Positions 16,162 to 26,503 of a stretch of DNA of 64,000 nucleotides are shown one piece after another. The translations under genes were made by a program, and so were the position numbers. The notes beneath the pieces were generated by a model. The model made no database searches, was not told where the DNA came from, and saw nothing but the letters and a program-made list of their open reading frames with translations. This DNA is from Serpentinimonas barnesii (GTDB lineage Bacteria > Pseudomonadota > Gammaproteobacteria > Burkholderiales > Burkholderiaceae_C), in assembly GCF_000696225.1 (NCBI RefSeq), contig NZ_BAWN01000003.1, forward strand, positions 23,940-87,939, read 5' to 3'. The stretch's first letter is position 1. Each line of letters starts with the position of its first letter.

Positions 16162-17646
16162 TTAGGCCTTTTGCAAGGCGCGCAAAACTTTTTCGCGCAG
16201 CTGCAATGCCAGCACGGCGTCGAGCGAGGGCGTGTTGGGGGTGCCCATGAGCAGCACGCGCACGGGTATGGCCAGTTGCGGCATTTTGATGCCCTGTGCC
16301 GCCAGCACGCTTTTAAGCGCGGCCGCGATGCCGGTGCGGCTCCACTCGCACTGCGCCAGCGCCTCGGCCAAGGCCGCCAGCGCCGGCCGCTGCGCCGCCA
16401 CGCCGTGCTCGGTCAGGGCGTCGGCCGGCACGTCGGCGTCGCGGTAAAACAGGGCGGCCCAGTCGGCCAGCGCCACGGTGGTGTCGCAGCGGTCTTTGAA
16501 CAGGGCGCAGATGGCGGGCAGGCGCTCGTCGGCCTGCAAGCCGCGCCGCCCCAGTTGCTCGGCCACCAGCGGGGCTAGGTCGGAGTCGGGCAGTGCCTTG
16601 AGGTGCTGGGCGTTGACCCAACGCAGCTTGGCTTCGTCGAACTGCGCCGCGCTGCGCCCGAGGTGGTCGAGGTCGAACCACTGCAAAAACTGCTGGCGGC
16701 TAAAGATTTCGTCGTCGCCGTGGCTCCAGCCCAGCCGCGCCAGGTAGTTGAGCAGGGCATCGGGCAGGTAGCCTTCGTCGCGGTACTGCGTCACCGGCTT
16801 GGCGCCGTTGCGCTTGCTCATCTTCTCGCCCTGCTCGTTGAGCACGGTGGGCAGGTGCGCATAGACCGGTGGCTCGTGCCCGAGGGCGCGCAGGATGTTG
16901 ATCTGGCGCGGGGTGTTGTTGATGTGGTCGTCGCCGCGTATCACGTGCGTGATGCGCATGTCGATGTCATCGACGACCACGCAAAAGTTGTAGGTCGGCA
17001 CGCCAATGCGCCCGCTGGCCGCCTCACCCGCCTGACCCGCTGCGCCCTCCTCACCTGCCGAAATGGCCGGGGCCGGGCGGGCAATCACGAGGTCGTCGAG
17101 TTCGGCGTTGGCGATCTCGATGCGGCCCTTGACCTTGTCGTCCCAGGCCACCACGCCGCCTTGCGGGTTTTTGAAGCGCAGCACCGGCTGCACGCCCTCG
17201 GGAATGGGCGGCAAAGCCTTGCCGGGCTCGGGCCGCCAGGTGCCGTCGTAGCGCGGTTTTTCTTTGTTGGCCTGCTGGCGCTCGCGCAACGCGTCGAGCT
17301 CGGCCACGCTCATATAGCAGGGGTAGGCCAAGCCGCGCTCCAGCATCTGGGCCAGCACCGCTTGGTAGCGCGCCATGCGCTGCATCTGGTAGTAGGGGCC
17401 TTCGTCGAAGTCCAGCCCCAGCCAGTCCATGCCTTGCAAGATCACATCAACCGCCGCTTGGGTAGAGCGCTCCTGGTCGGTGTCTTCGATGCGCAGGATG
17501 AAATCGCCGCCGTGGGCACGGGCAAAGGCCCAAGGGTAGATCGCGGAGCGGATGTTACCCAGGTGGATGAAGCCGGTGGGTGATGGGGCAAAGCGGGTGC
17601 GGATGCGGGGCGAGGTGCCGCGCTGCTCGGTGTCGGTGGTCGTCAT
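16162..17646 (-). CDS. gltX: Glutamate--tRNA ligase
   Basis: A class I synthetase of 494 residues. The HIGH-type motif is in [11 protein letters not shown] (about residues 21-31) and the KMSKR motif is in [13 protein letters not shown]. The catalytic core ends with the anticodon-binding helical domain ([25 protein letters not shown]). An Ala/Gly-rich insert ([20 protein letters not shown], about residues 190-210) interrupts the usual junction between VIARP and GxPTYNF; it probably forms a surface loop. The gene lies just upstream of the tRNA-Ala-Glu-Asp cluster on the same strand. Confidence 0.96.
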   Translation of the reverse strand: MTTTDTEQRGTSPRIRTRFAPSPTGFIHLGNIRSAIYPWAFARAHGGDFILRIEDTDQERSTQAAVDVILQGMDWLGLDFDEGPYYQMQRMARYQAVLAQMLERGLAYPCYMSVAELDALRERQQANKEKPRYDGTWRPEPGKALPPIPEGVQPVLRFKNPQGGVVAWDDKVKGRIEIANAELDDLVIARPAPAISAGEEGAAGQAGEAASGRIGVPTYNFCVVVDDIDMRITHVIRGDDHINNTPRQINILRALGHEPPVYAHLPTVLNEQGEKMSKRNGAKPVTQYRDEGYLPDALLNYLARLGWSHGDDEIFSRQQFLQWFDLDHLGRSAAQFDEAKLRWVNAQHLKALPDSDLAPLVAEQLGRRGLQADERLPAICALFKDRCDTTVALADWAALFYRDADVPADALTEHGVAAQRPALAALAEALAQCEWSRTGIAAALKSVLAAQGIKMPQLAIPVRVLLMGTPNTPSLDAVLALQLREKVLRALQKA

Positions 17647-17685
17647 GGGGTCAGCGGCTGGGGGTGTCAGGGGGTGTGAACGGCA

Positions 17686-18930
17686 TCAGAGGACATCGAG
17701 AGTGTCGAGGCCGCGCAACAAATCGGCCTGGATGTCGGGCAGGTGCTCCAGGCCCACGGCAACACGGATCAGCCCTTGGCCTATGCCAGCGGCCTGGCGC
17801 TGCGCTTCGCTGAGCTTGCCGTGCGAGGTGCTGGCCGGGTGCGCGCACAGGGTTTTGGTGTCGCCCAGGTTGGTGCACAGCGAGAGCACTTGCAAGCTGT
17901 CGAGCACGTGAAAGGCGCGCGCACGCGCCTGCTCGGCGCTGCCAGCGTGCAGCTCGAATGAGAGCACCGCGCCGCCGCAGCCGTCCATCTGGCGCATGGC
18001 CAAGGCGTGCTGTGGGTGCGTGGGCAAGCCGGGGTAATGCACCCGCGCCACGGCGGGGTGCGCTTGCAGCCATTGCGCCAGCGCCAGCGCTTGCGCGCTT
18101 TGTGCCCGCAGGCGCAGACTCAGGGTTTCCAGGCCCTTGAGCACCACCCAGGCGTTGAAGGGCGAGAGCACCATGCCAGTGTTTTTTTGCACCGGCAGCA
18201 GGCGCTGGTGGATCAGATCGGCGCTGGCGCAGACCGCACCGGCCATGACGCGGCCTTGGCCGTCGAGGTATTTGGTGCCCGAGTGCAGCACGATGTCGGC
18301 CCCGAATTCGAGCGGGCGCTGCAGCGCCGGGGTGGCCAGGCAATTGTCCACCGCCAGCCAGGCCCCGGCCTGGTGCGCCAGATCGGCCAGGGCGGCGATG
18401 TCGCACACCTCGGTGAGCGGGTTGGTGGGGGTTTCGGCCAGCAGCAAGCGGGTTTCGGGCCGCATGGCGTGGCGCCAGGCCGCCAGATCGGTTTGCGGCA
18501 CGCAGGTGGAGGACACGCCAAAGCGCGCAAACTCGGCCCCGATCAGCTTGAGGGTGGAGCCAAACATGGACTGCGAATAGACCACGTGGTCGCCCGCCTT
18601 GAGCAAGGCAAAGCAGACCAGCGTGAAGGCCGCCATGCCGGAAGCAGTGGCCAGCGCCGCTTGGCTGCCTTCGAGCGCGGCCAGGCGCTGCTCGAAGCTG
18701 GTCACGGTCGGGTTGCCCGTGCGGCCGTAGGTGTAGCCCTCCTCTTCGCCGGCAAAGCGGCGCGCGGCGGCGGCGGCGCTGGGCTGCACGAAGCCGCTGC
18801 TCAAATACAGCGCTTCCGAGTGCTCGCCGTGCTGGCTGCGCTCGACCGCCATGCGCAGCGCCAGCGTGTCGCGGTGCAGCGCAGCGGGTGGGGATGGGTC
18901 GGTCGTGGGTCGGCTCATGGGGCGGCTCAC
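17686..18930 (-). CDS. metZ: O-succinylhomoserine sulfhydrylase
   Basis: A PLP enzyme of the Cys/Met-metabolism family, 414 residues, converting O-succinylhomoserine and sulfide to homocysteine. YTYGRTGNPTVTSFEQRLA, the lysine motif HSGTKYLDGQGRVMAG and the C-terminal RVAVGLEHLPDIQADL are characteristic. The gene follows purF by 15 nt, an arrangement common in beta-proteobacteria, and is the last of the folC-dedD-cvpA-purF-metZ run. Several ATG codons lie at the N-terminus (residues 1 and 5), so the exact start is open. Confidence 0.94.
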   Translation of the reverse strand: MSRPMSRPTTDPSPPAALHRDTLALRMAVERSQHGEHSEALYLSSGFVQPSAAAAARRFAGEEEGYTYGRTGNPTVTSFEQRLAALEGSQAALATASGMAAFTLVCFALLKAGDHVVYSQSMFGSTLKLIGAEFARFGVSSTCVPQTDLAAWRHAMRPETRLLLAETPTNPLTEVCDIAALADLAHQAGAWLAVDNCLATPALQRPLEFGADIVLHSGTKYLDGQGRVMAGAVCASADLIHQRLLPVQKNTGMVLSPFNAWVVLKGLETLSLRLRAQSAQALALAQWLQAHPAVARVHYPGLPTHPQHALAMRQMDGCGGAVLSFELHAGSAEQARARAFHVLDSLQVLSLCTNLGDTKTLCAHPASTSHGKLSEAQRQAAGIGQGLIRVAVGLEHLPDIQADLLRGLDTLDVL

Positions 18931-18945
18931 TGGGCGTTTCGGCTT

Positions 18946-20451
18946 TTAGGCGTCGGTGGAATTGGGCAGCGCCAGCCGCGAGCTGCAGGCATCGTCTTCT
19001 TCGGCGCCGTTGCGCTGGGCGTGCAGGCGCCCGACGTCTTCGCTGCTGATGTCGCCCGTCACGTACACGCCGTCGAAGCAGGAGGCCTCAAAGCCATCGA
19101 GCGCCGGGTTGAGCGAACCGACGGCGCGCTTCATGTCCTCCACACTTTGGTAGATCAGGGCGTCGCAGCCGATGCTCTGGCGCACTTCTTCGAGCGTGCG
19201 CCCGCAGGCCACCAGCTCGTCGCGCGTGGGCATGTCGATGCCGTACACATTGGGGAACATCACCGGCGGCGCGGCGCTGGCCATATAGACCTTGGTGGCC
19301 CCGGCTTCGCGCGCCATCTGCACGATTTCGCGGCTGGTGGTGCCGCGCACGATCGAGTCATCGACCAGCAGCACGCGCCGGCCCTTGAACTCGCTGCCGA
19401 TCACGTTGAGCTTTTGCCGCACCGATTTTTTGCGCACCGCCTGCCCCGGCATGATGAAGGTGCGCCCCACGTAGCGGTTCTTCACAAAGCCTTCGCGGTA
19501 GGGTTTGCCCAGCAACTGCGCCAACTGGGTAGCGGCCGGTCGGCTCGATTCGGGGATCGGGATCACCACATCGATTTCGTCCAGCGGCACCTGCAGCCGC
19601 AGGCGATCGGCCAGCGTCTGCCCCATGTTGAGCCGGGCCTGATAGACCGAGATGCCGTCGAGCGTGGAGTCGGGCCGGGCCAGATAGACGTACTCGAACA
19701 CGCAGGGGTAGTGGCGCGGCTGGGCGGCGCACTGGCGCGACTGGATCTGGCCATCGGTACCGATGAACACCGCCTCGCCGGGCGCGATGTCGCGCAAAAA
19801 ATCGTGTCCGGTGCCTTCGAGCGCCACCGACTCGCTGGCCACCATCACAGTGCCGTCTTTGCCGCGCCCGATGCACAGCGGCCGGATGCCGTAGGGGTCG
19901 CGAAAGGCCAGCAGGCCGTGCCCGGCAATGAGCGCGACCACCGCGTACGAGCCCTGCAGGCGCAAATGCGTGGCGGCCACCGCTGCGAACAGGGCCTCGG
20001 TGCTCCAGGCGCCGTGCTGGCCGGCGCGGCCAATCTCGTGCGCCAGCACGTTGAGCAACACCTCGGAGTCGCTGTCGGTGTTGATGTGGCGGTGGTTGCG
20101 CTCCACCATGTCGCGCCGCAAGGCCTGCGCGTTGGTCAGGTTGCCGTTGTGCGCCATCACGATGCCAAAGGGCGCGTTGACGTAAAAGGGCTGCGCCTCT
20201 TCCTCGCTATAGGCATTGCCCGCCGTGGGGTAGCGCACCTGCCCCAGGCCGTGGTTGCCCGGCAGGGCGCGCATATTGCGCGTGCGAAACACGTCGCGCA
20301 CCATGCCCTTGGCCTTGTGCATGAAGAACTTGCGCTCTTGCTCGGTGACGATGCCGGCCGCGTCCTGGCCACGGTGCTGCAGCAGCAGCAAGGCGTCATA
20401 GAGCAACTGATTGACCGGTGCCGTGCTGGCAACGCCTACGATTCCACACAT
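18946..20451 (-). CDS. purF: Amidophosphoribosyltransferase
   Basis: The first committed enzyme of purine synthesis, 501 residues. The start MCGIVGVA supplies the Cys2 nucleophile after Met removal for the class II glutamine amidotransferase domain. The C-terminal phosphoribosyltransferase half contains the PRPP loop VLLVDDSIVRGTT (about residues 360-372). The C-terminus (about the last 30 residues) is variable and acidic. cvpA lies 19 nt upstream; the pair is a well-known conserved operon. Confidence 0.97.
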   Translation of the reverse strand: MCGIVGVASTAPVNQLLYDALLLLQHRGQDAAGIVTEQERKFFMHKAKGMVRDVFRTRNMRALPGNHGLGQVRYPTAGNAYSEEEAQPFYVNAPFGIVMAHNGNLTNAQALRRDMVERNHRHINTDSDSEVLLNVLAHEIGRAGQHGAWSTEALFAAVAATHLRLQGSYAVVALIAGHGLLAFRDPYGIRPLCIGRGKDGTVMVASESVALEGTGHDFLRDIAPGEAVFIGTDGQIQSRQCAAQPRHYPCVFEYVYLARPDSTLDGISVYQARLNMGQTLADRLRLQVPLDEIDVVIPIPESSRPAATQLAQLLGKPYREGFVKNRYVGRTFIMPGQAVRKKSVRQKLNVIGSEFKGRRVLLVDDSIVRGTTSREIVQMAREAGATKVYMASAAPPVMFPNVYGIDMPTRDELVACGRTLEEVRQSIGCDALIYQSVEDMKRAVGSLNPALDGFEASCFDGVYVTGDISSEDVGRLHAQRNGAEEDDACSSRLALPNSTDA

Positions 20452-20470
20452 ACGACGAGTCCTGTTTTTA

Positions 20471-20956
20471 TCAAGGGAAATGGGCCGCCAGCCACGCCGG
20501 CATCAGGCCTTCGAGGGCAGCCAAGCCAGAGTAAAGCCAAGCGGCCCCGACCGACTGCTGCCACGCCGGGTGCTGGTGCAGCGGAGTCAGGTGCAGCAAA
20601 AGGGTGAGCGCCAACAAAATAACCAGGCCGCGCAGCAGCCCAAAGCCGGCCCCGAGGGTGCGATCGACCGGGCGCAAGCCCACCTGCTCGACGCCTTTTT
20701 TGATCAGCCAAGCCAGAAATCCGCCGACAAACACGGTGGCGATAAACACCAGCGCAAATCCGATCGCAAAGGGCAAGGGCGGATCGAGCTCGGCCAGCGG
20801 CAACCAGGCGGCGGCTTCGTCGGCCCACCACTGCGCCAGAAAAAAGGCCGCCACCCAAGCCGAGAGCGACAACACCTCGTACACCAGCCCACGCCAAGCC
20901 CCGATCAGCATCGAAGCCAGCAGCAGCAGCAGCAAAAAAATATCGACTGCGGCCAT
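20471..20956 (-). CDS. cvpA: CvpA family inner-membrane protein
   Basis: A 161-residue protein with four predicted membrane helices and the CvpA motifs DIFLLLLLLASMLIGAWRGL and VDRTLGAGFGLLRGLVIL. CvpA homologues are needed for colicin V production in E. coli and have been linked to envelope stress; the molecular role is unsettled. Its stop is 3 nt from the start side of dedD and purF follows, so it belongs to the same operon. Confidence 0.92.
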   Translation of the reverse strand: MAAVDIFLLLLLLASMLIGAWRGLVYEVLSLSAWVAAFFLAQWWADEAAAWLPLAELDPPLPFAIGFALVFIATVFVGGFLAWLIKKGVEQVGLRPVDRTLGAGFGLLRGLVILLALTLLLHLTPLHQHPAWQQSVGAAWLYSGLAALEGLMPAWLAAHFP

Positions 20957-20959
20957 CGC

Positions 20960-21706
20960 TCATAGCGTGAGGATGGAGGCCTGCAAGCCAAGCTGGCGCA
21001 CCCGTTCGGCGGCGCGCTCGGCTGCGGCGCGGCTGTCGAAGGGCCCCAGCCGCACGCGGGTGCGCGGGCCGTCGGAAGTTTGGGCCACTTGGGTGTAGGT
21101 GACCAAACCGGCGCGCTCCAGGCGCTGGCGCACCTCGCGCACCCGGGCCGGGTCTTCGAAGGCCCCCACTTGCACCACCAAGCGCTGCGCTGCCGCAGGG
21201 GCGCGCCCTTCTAAGATGGCTTGGGCGCGGGAGGCATCGGTGGGCGCTGCGGGTGCGGGAGGGACAGCCGGTGTGGCAGGGGTAGCGGGAGCGGCTGGAC
21301 GGACCGGGGCCACGGGTGCAGGCGCCGCCGCTGGCATGGCCGGACTGCTGGGTGTCGCCGGTGCGCTGGCCGCAACGGGGGCACTGGCAGGGGCACTGGC
21401 TAGGGGTGCCGCTGGCGTGGCGGCGGCCGCAGGGGGTTGAGCGGGTTCGACGGCGGGAGCCGGAGCGGGCGCAGGCGGCTGCACAGGCAAGGGCTCCCCC
21501 ATCTGCCGATCCGGTATTTCGATGGCGATGTCCACCGGCACCGGGCGCGGCTGGGTGTCAAACAGCAGGGGCAGCCCGATGACGCCGGCCAGCACCAGCA
21601 CACTGGCCCCAATCAGGCGCTGGCGCGAGCGCCGGCGCAAGGTCTCGATGGTGGTCGGCGGGGTCGGGGCGCTGGCTCCGCTGCCGCCTGAACGCAGTTT
21701 GAACAT
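20960..21706 (-). CDS. dedD: SPOR-domain cell-division protein, DedD-like
   Basis: A 248-residue bitopic membrane protein: a short cytoplasmic region rich in Arg, one membrane helix (LIGASVLVLAGVIGLPLLF, about residues 31-49), a long Pro/Ala linker (about 75-155), and a C-terminal SPOR domain (VVQVGAFEDPARVREVRQRL to SILTL) that binds denuded peptidoglycan at the septum. It matches the DedD-type gene found between folC and cvpA in many proteobacteria. The linker is extreme in Ala/Pro and translated from repetitive GC-rich DNA. Confidence 0.9.
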   Translation of the reverse strand: MFKLRSGGSGASAPTPPTTIETLRRRSRQRLIGASVLVLAGVIGLPLLFDTQPRPVPVDIAIEIPDRQMGEPLPVQPPAPAPAPAVEPAQPPAAAATPAAPLASAPASAPVAASAPATPSSPAMPAAAPAPVAPVRPAAPATPATPAVPPAPAAPTDASRAQAILEGRAPAAAQRLVVQVGAFEDPARVREVRQRLERAGLVTYTQVAQTSDGPRTRVRLGPFDSRAAAERAAERVRQLGLQASILTL

Positions 21707-21786
21707 GGGCCGCTGTTACACCGTGGGTTGCAAAAAATCGGGTTCCATCGCGCCCAGCCGGCCCGAAGAAATGGCTGGTCTACCGT

Positions 21787-23142
21787 TCAAGTCGGCAGGT
21801 GCGGGGCCGCCAAACGCGGCACACCGTGCTCCAGCACCGCCCCCACCGTCAGGAAAGACCCGAAGATCACGATTCTATCAGCCGGGTCGGCTCCAGCGTG
21901 CGCCGCCGCCAGCGCCGCCAGCGCGTCGGGGTAGGCGCTGGCACTCTGGCCCGGGCGCTGCGGCAGCGCCTGCCACTGCGCCAGCAAATCGGCCGCCTTG
22001 GCGGCGCGCGTGCCGGGCAAGTCGGTGAAATACCAGCAGTCCACCAGCGCGCCGGCGCGCTCCAGCATCGGGGCCAGGTCTTTGTCGGCCATGGCCCCAA
22101 ACACCGCGTGGGTGCGCGGGAAGTAGCCTTGGGCGTCGAGGTTTTGCACCAGCGCCGCCACCGAATGCGGGTTGTGCGCCACATCCAGCACCAGCGTGGG
22201 CTGCCCCGGCACGATCTGGAAGCGCCCCGGCCACTGCACCAGCGCCAGCCCGTTGCGCACCGCCTGCGCCGTGACCGGCAGGCGCGGGTGCAGGGCCTCG
22301 ATGGCCGCCAGCGCCCCGGCTGCGTTTTGCAACTGGTTGGCCCCACGCAGCGCCGGATAGGCCAGGCCGCTGTAGCGCTTGCTGCGCCCGCTCCAGTTCC
22401 ACTGCTGGCGGTCGCCGCTGAACTGAAAATCCACCCCAATCCGGCACGGCTCGGCGCCAATTTCGTGCGCCCGCGCCAGCACACTCTGCGGCGGCAGCGG
22501 GTCGCTCACCACCACCGGGCGGCCGCTGCGCATCACGCCGGCTTTTTCGATCCCGATGGCTTCGCGGTTGGGCCCCAGAAACTCCATGTGGTCGAGGTCG
22601 ATGCTGGTGATGATGGCGCAGTCGGCATCCCACAGATTGACCGCATCCAGCCGCCCACCCATGCCGATTTCGAGCACCAGCACCTCGGGCTGCGCCGCCA
22701 CCAGCGCCTGCACAATGGCCAGCGTGCTGAACTCGAAGTAGGTAAGGGTTAGCTCGGGCTGCCCGCCGCGCCCCAAGCGCGCGCGCTCGACTTCGGCAAA
22801 CGCCGCCGCCAGCACCGCGGCTTGCACCGGCTCGCCGCGCACCTGGGCGCGTTCCTCGAAGCGCACCAGGTGCGGCGAGGTGTAGAGCCCGGTGCGGTAG
22901 CCGGCGTGGCGGTAGATCGACTCCAGCATGGCGCAGGTCGAGCCCTTGCCGTTGGTGCCCGCCACCGTGATGAGCGGGCACGGCAGCACGATGCCGCGCC
23001 CGCCGTTCATGCGCTGCAGCACGGCGCGCACGCGCTCCAGGCCCATGTCGATGCCTTTGGGGTGCAGGCGCTCGCAGTGGGCCAACCAGCCTTCAAGGGT
23101 TGCGGGCTGCGGGATGGGGGGGCTGAGTTGGGAGTCGGTCAT
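21787..23142 (-). CDS. folC: Bifunctional folylpolyglutamate/dihydrofolate synthase
   Basis: A 451-residue Mur-ligase-like enzyme adding glutamate to dihydropteroate and tetrahydrofolates. The P-loop is in ITVAGTNGKGSTCAMLES (about residues 61-78). Also present are YTSPHLVRFEERAQ, the metal/ATP region VLEIGMGGRLDAVN and the C-terminal VLDVAHNPHSVAALV. It is the first gene of the folC-dedD-cvpA-purF-metZ run. The start at 23142 (MTDSQLS) precedes the conserved helix by about 15 residues. Confidence 0.95.
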   Translation of the reverse strand: MTDSQLSPPIPQPATLEGWLAHCERLHPKGIDMGLERVRAVLQRMNGGRGIVLPCPLITVAGTNGKGSTCAMLESIYRHAGYRTGLYTSPHLVRFEERAQVRGEPVQAAVLAAAFAEVERARLGRGGQPELTLTYFEFSTLAIVQALVAAQPEVLVLEIGMGGRLDAVNLWDADCAIITSIDLDHMEFLGPNREAIGIEKAGVMRSGRPVVVSDPLPPQSVLARAHEIGAEPCRIGVDFQFSGDRQQWNWSGRSKRYSGLAYPALRGANQLQNAAGALAAIEALHPRLPVTAQAVRNGLALVQWPGRFQIVPGQPTLVLDVAHNPHSVAALVQNLDAQGYFPRTHAVFGAMADKDLAPMLERAGALVDCWYFTDLPGTRAAKAADLLAQWQALPQRPGQSASAYPDALAALAAAHAGADPADRIVIFGSFLTVGAVLEHGVPRLAAPHLPT

Positions 23143-23370
23143 GGGTGGCGTTTGGGCAAAGGATCGAGGGGCGTGGCGCTGGGGCTAAGGCCACACGATG
23201 GATGGGATTGTCGCGCAAGGCTGGTGCAGCCACGCACAAGACCCAGCGCCTGACGCCTAGCGCCTGCCCTTGCTCCACTAGAATCAAGCACACGCGCAGA
23301 GGTTCCAGCAGCCCCTTCGGATCGATCCGCGCTCTGGCAACCCCCAACAGCCCAACCACCCTGCACCCCC

Positions 23371-23691
23371 ATGAGCACCACCCAACTCGACGGCGTGACC
23401 GTCAAAACCCAGGCCAACGTTTATTTTGACGGCAAGTGCATCAGCCACAGCCTCACCCTGCCCGATGGCAGCAAAAAATCGATCGGCGTGATCCTGCCCG
23501 CCACCCTCACCTTCAACACCGGCGCGGCCGAAGTCATGGAGTGCGTGGGCGGTGCCTGCGAATACCTGCTCGCGGGCAGCAACACCTGGTTGCCGTCCCA
23601 AGCCGGGGAGCGCTTCGCGGTGCCGGCGCAATCGAGCTTCCAGATTCGCGTCAGCGGCCAGCCCTACCACTACATCTGCCACTTTGCCTGA
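23371..23691 (+). CDS. ppnP: Pyrimidine/purine nucleoside phosphorylase, cupin fold
   Basis: A 106-residue protein of the former DUF1255 family, now known as PpnP, a broad nucleoside phosphorylase. Family motifs are NVYFDGKCISHSL, KKSIGVILPATLTFNT, GACEYLL and SGQPYHYICHF. It is slightly longer than E. coli PpnP (94) because of the N-terminus. argG begins 45 nt later on the same strand and may share its transcript. Confidence 0.92.
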   Translation: MSTTQLDGVTVKTQANVYFDGKCISHSLTLPDGSKKSIGVILPATLTFNTGAAEVMECVGGACEYLLAGSNTWLPSQAGERFAVPAQSSFQIRVSGQPYHYICHFA

Positions 23692-25065
<1,374 letters not shown>

Positions 25066-25076
25066 AGGCACACTCG

Positions 25077-25115
25077 TAGCGGCTGCCCCGACTGTTCACG
25101 GTGGAGCAGCCGCTA
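25077..25115. terminator. Hairpin between convergent argG and thiolase genes
   Basis: A perfect 10-bp inverted repeat (TAGCGGCTGC at 25077-25086, GCAGCCGCTA at 25106-25115) with a 19-nt loop lies between two convergent stop codons. There is no T-run, so termination is plausible from position but not proven. Confidence 0.45.
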
Positions 25116-25122
25116 TCAGGCT

Positions 25123-26325
25123 TCAAACGCGCTCCAGCACCAGCGCAATGCCTTGTCCGACACCGATGCACATGGTGCACAGCGCGTAGCGGCCGCCGCT
25201 GTGGTGCAGGCGGTTGATGGCGGTGGTGGCCAAGCGGGCACCGCTGGCGCCCAGCGGGTGGCCCAAGGCAATCGCGCCGCCCCAGGCGTTGACGCGGGCA
25301 TCGTCGTCGTTTAGTCCGAGCAGGCGCAGCACGGCCAGGCCTTGGGCGGCAAACGCCTCGTTCAACTCGATCACGTCCATCTGCGCCAGCGCCAGGCCGG
25401 TTTGGGCCAGCACCTTTTGCGTGGCGGGCACCGGGCCGATGCCCATGATGCGCGGCGCCACGCCGGCCGTGGCCATGCCGACTACGCGGGCCTTGGGGAT
25501 GAGACCGTTTTTGGCGGCGCTGGCCTCGTCGGCCAGAAGCAGCGCACAAGCGCCGTCGTTAACGCCCGAGGCGTTGCCAGCGGTCACGCAGCCGTCGGGC
25601 CGCACCACGCCCTTGAGCTGGGCCAGCGCTTCCAGGCTGGTCTTGCGCGGGTGTTCGTCGGCGCTGACCCGCACCGGATCGCCCTTCTTTTGCGGCAGGG
25701 TGACGGGGCAGATTTCGCGCGCCAAATAGCCGGCCTCAATGGCGGCCACGGCGCGCATCTGGCTGTTGAGGGCCATGAGGTCCTGCGCTTGGCGCTCGAT
25801 CTTGAAATCGGTGGCCACGTTTTCAGCCGTTTCGGGCATGGAATCGACGCCGTACTGCGCTTTCATGAGCGGGTTGATGAAGCGCCAGCCGATGGTGGTG
25901 TCGTACACCGCGTGGTTGCGGCTGAAGGCCGACTCGGCCTTTGGCATGACGAAAGGCGCGCGGCTCATGCTCTCGACCCCGCCCGCGATCATCAGGCCCG
26001 CTTCACCGGCCTTGATGGCGCGCGCGGCGGTGCCGATGGCGTCCAAGCCCGAGCCACACAGGCGGTTGACGGTGACACCGGGCACTTGCAGCGGCAGGCC
26101 AGCCAGCAGGCTGCTCATGTGGGCCACGTTGCGGTTGTCTTCACCGGCTTGGTTGGCGCAGCCGTAAATCACGTCGGCCACGGCGGCCCAGTCCACTTGC
26201 GGGTTGCGCGCCATCAGCGCCTTCAAGGGAATGGCGCCAAGGTCGTCGGTGCGCACGCTGGACAGCGCACCGCCGTAGCGGCCAAAGGGGGTGCGGATGG
26301 CGTCGCAGATAAAGGCTGGGTTCAT
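25123..26325 (-). CDS. pcaF: Thiolase, probable 3-oxoadipyl-CoA thiolase
   Basis: A 400-residue thiolase cleaving or forming beta-ketoacyl-CoA. The active-site residues are in NRLCGSGLDAI (Cys about 90), NEAFAAQG, ALGHPLGASGARL (His) and ALCTMCIGVGQG (second Cys). The N-terminus (AFICDAIRTPFGRYGGALSS) and overall sequence most resemble PcaF/PaaJ, which act at the end of beta-ketoadipate and phenylacetate breakdown. No other pca or paa gene is adjacent, so the substrate is inferred; scoAB about 30 kb away could be relevant. Confidence 0.88.
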   Translation of the reverse strand: MNPAFICDAIRTPFGRYGGALSSVRTDDLGAIPLKALMARNPQVDWAAVADVIYGCANQAGEDNRNVAHMSSLLAGLPLQVPGVTVNRLCGSGLDAIGTAARAIKAGEAGLMIAGGVESMSRAPFVMPKAESAFSRNHAVYDTTIGWRFINPLMKAQYGVDSMPETAENVATDFKIERQAQDLMALNSQMRAVAAIEAGYLAREICPVTLPQKKGDPVRVSADEHPRKTSLEALAQLKGVVRPDGCVTAGNASGVNDGACALLLADEASAAKNGLIPKARVVGMATAGVAPRIMGIGPVPATQKVLAQTGLALAQMDVIELNEAFAAQGLAVLRLLGLNDDDARVNAWGGAIALGHPLGASGARLATTAINRLHHSGGRYALCTMCIGVGQGIALVLERV

Positions 26326-26503
26326 GGGGGGCTCCGGGTGGGGGGAACAGTTAACGGGGCCAGCGCGGCGAGGGCACCGGCTTTGGGCAAGGGCTGATGT
26401 CGCATTGTCTGATCGAATTCAGGCACCGGCACCCAAGCATCGGCCTAGAGCTGCAAGGGCAGCTATAAGCTTGTGCAGCCCATCGCCATCAAAACACGGC
26501 CCC

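Noticed and set aside
18007..20607. An 866-codon open frame on the plus strand across metZ, purF and cvpA
   Set aside because: It spans three well-defined genes on the other strand and shows only composition typical of antisense frames.
25342..26397. Long plus-strand frame across the thiolase gene
   Set aside because: It is antisense to a full-length thiolase with all active-site residues and has no recognisable motif.
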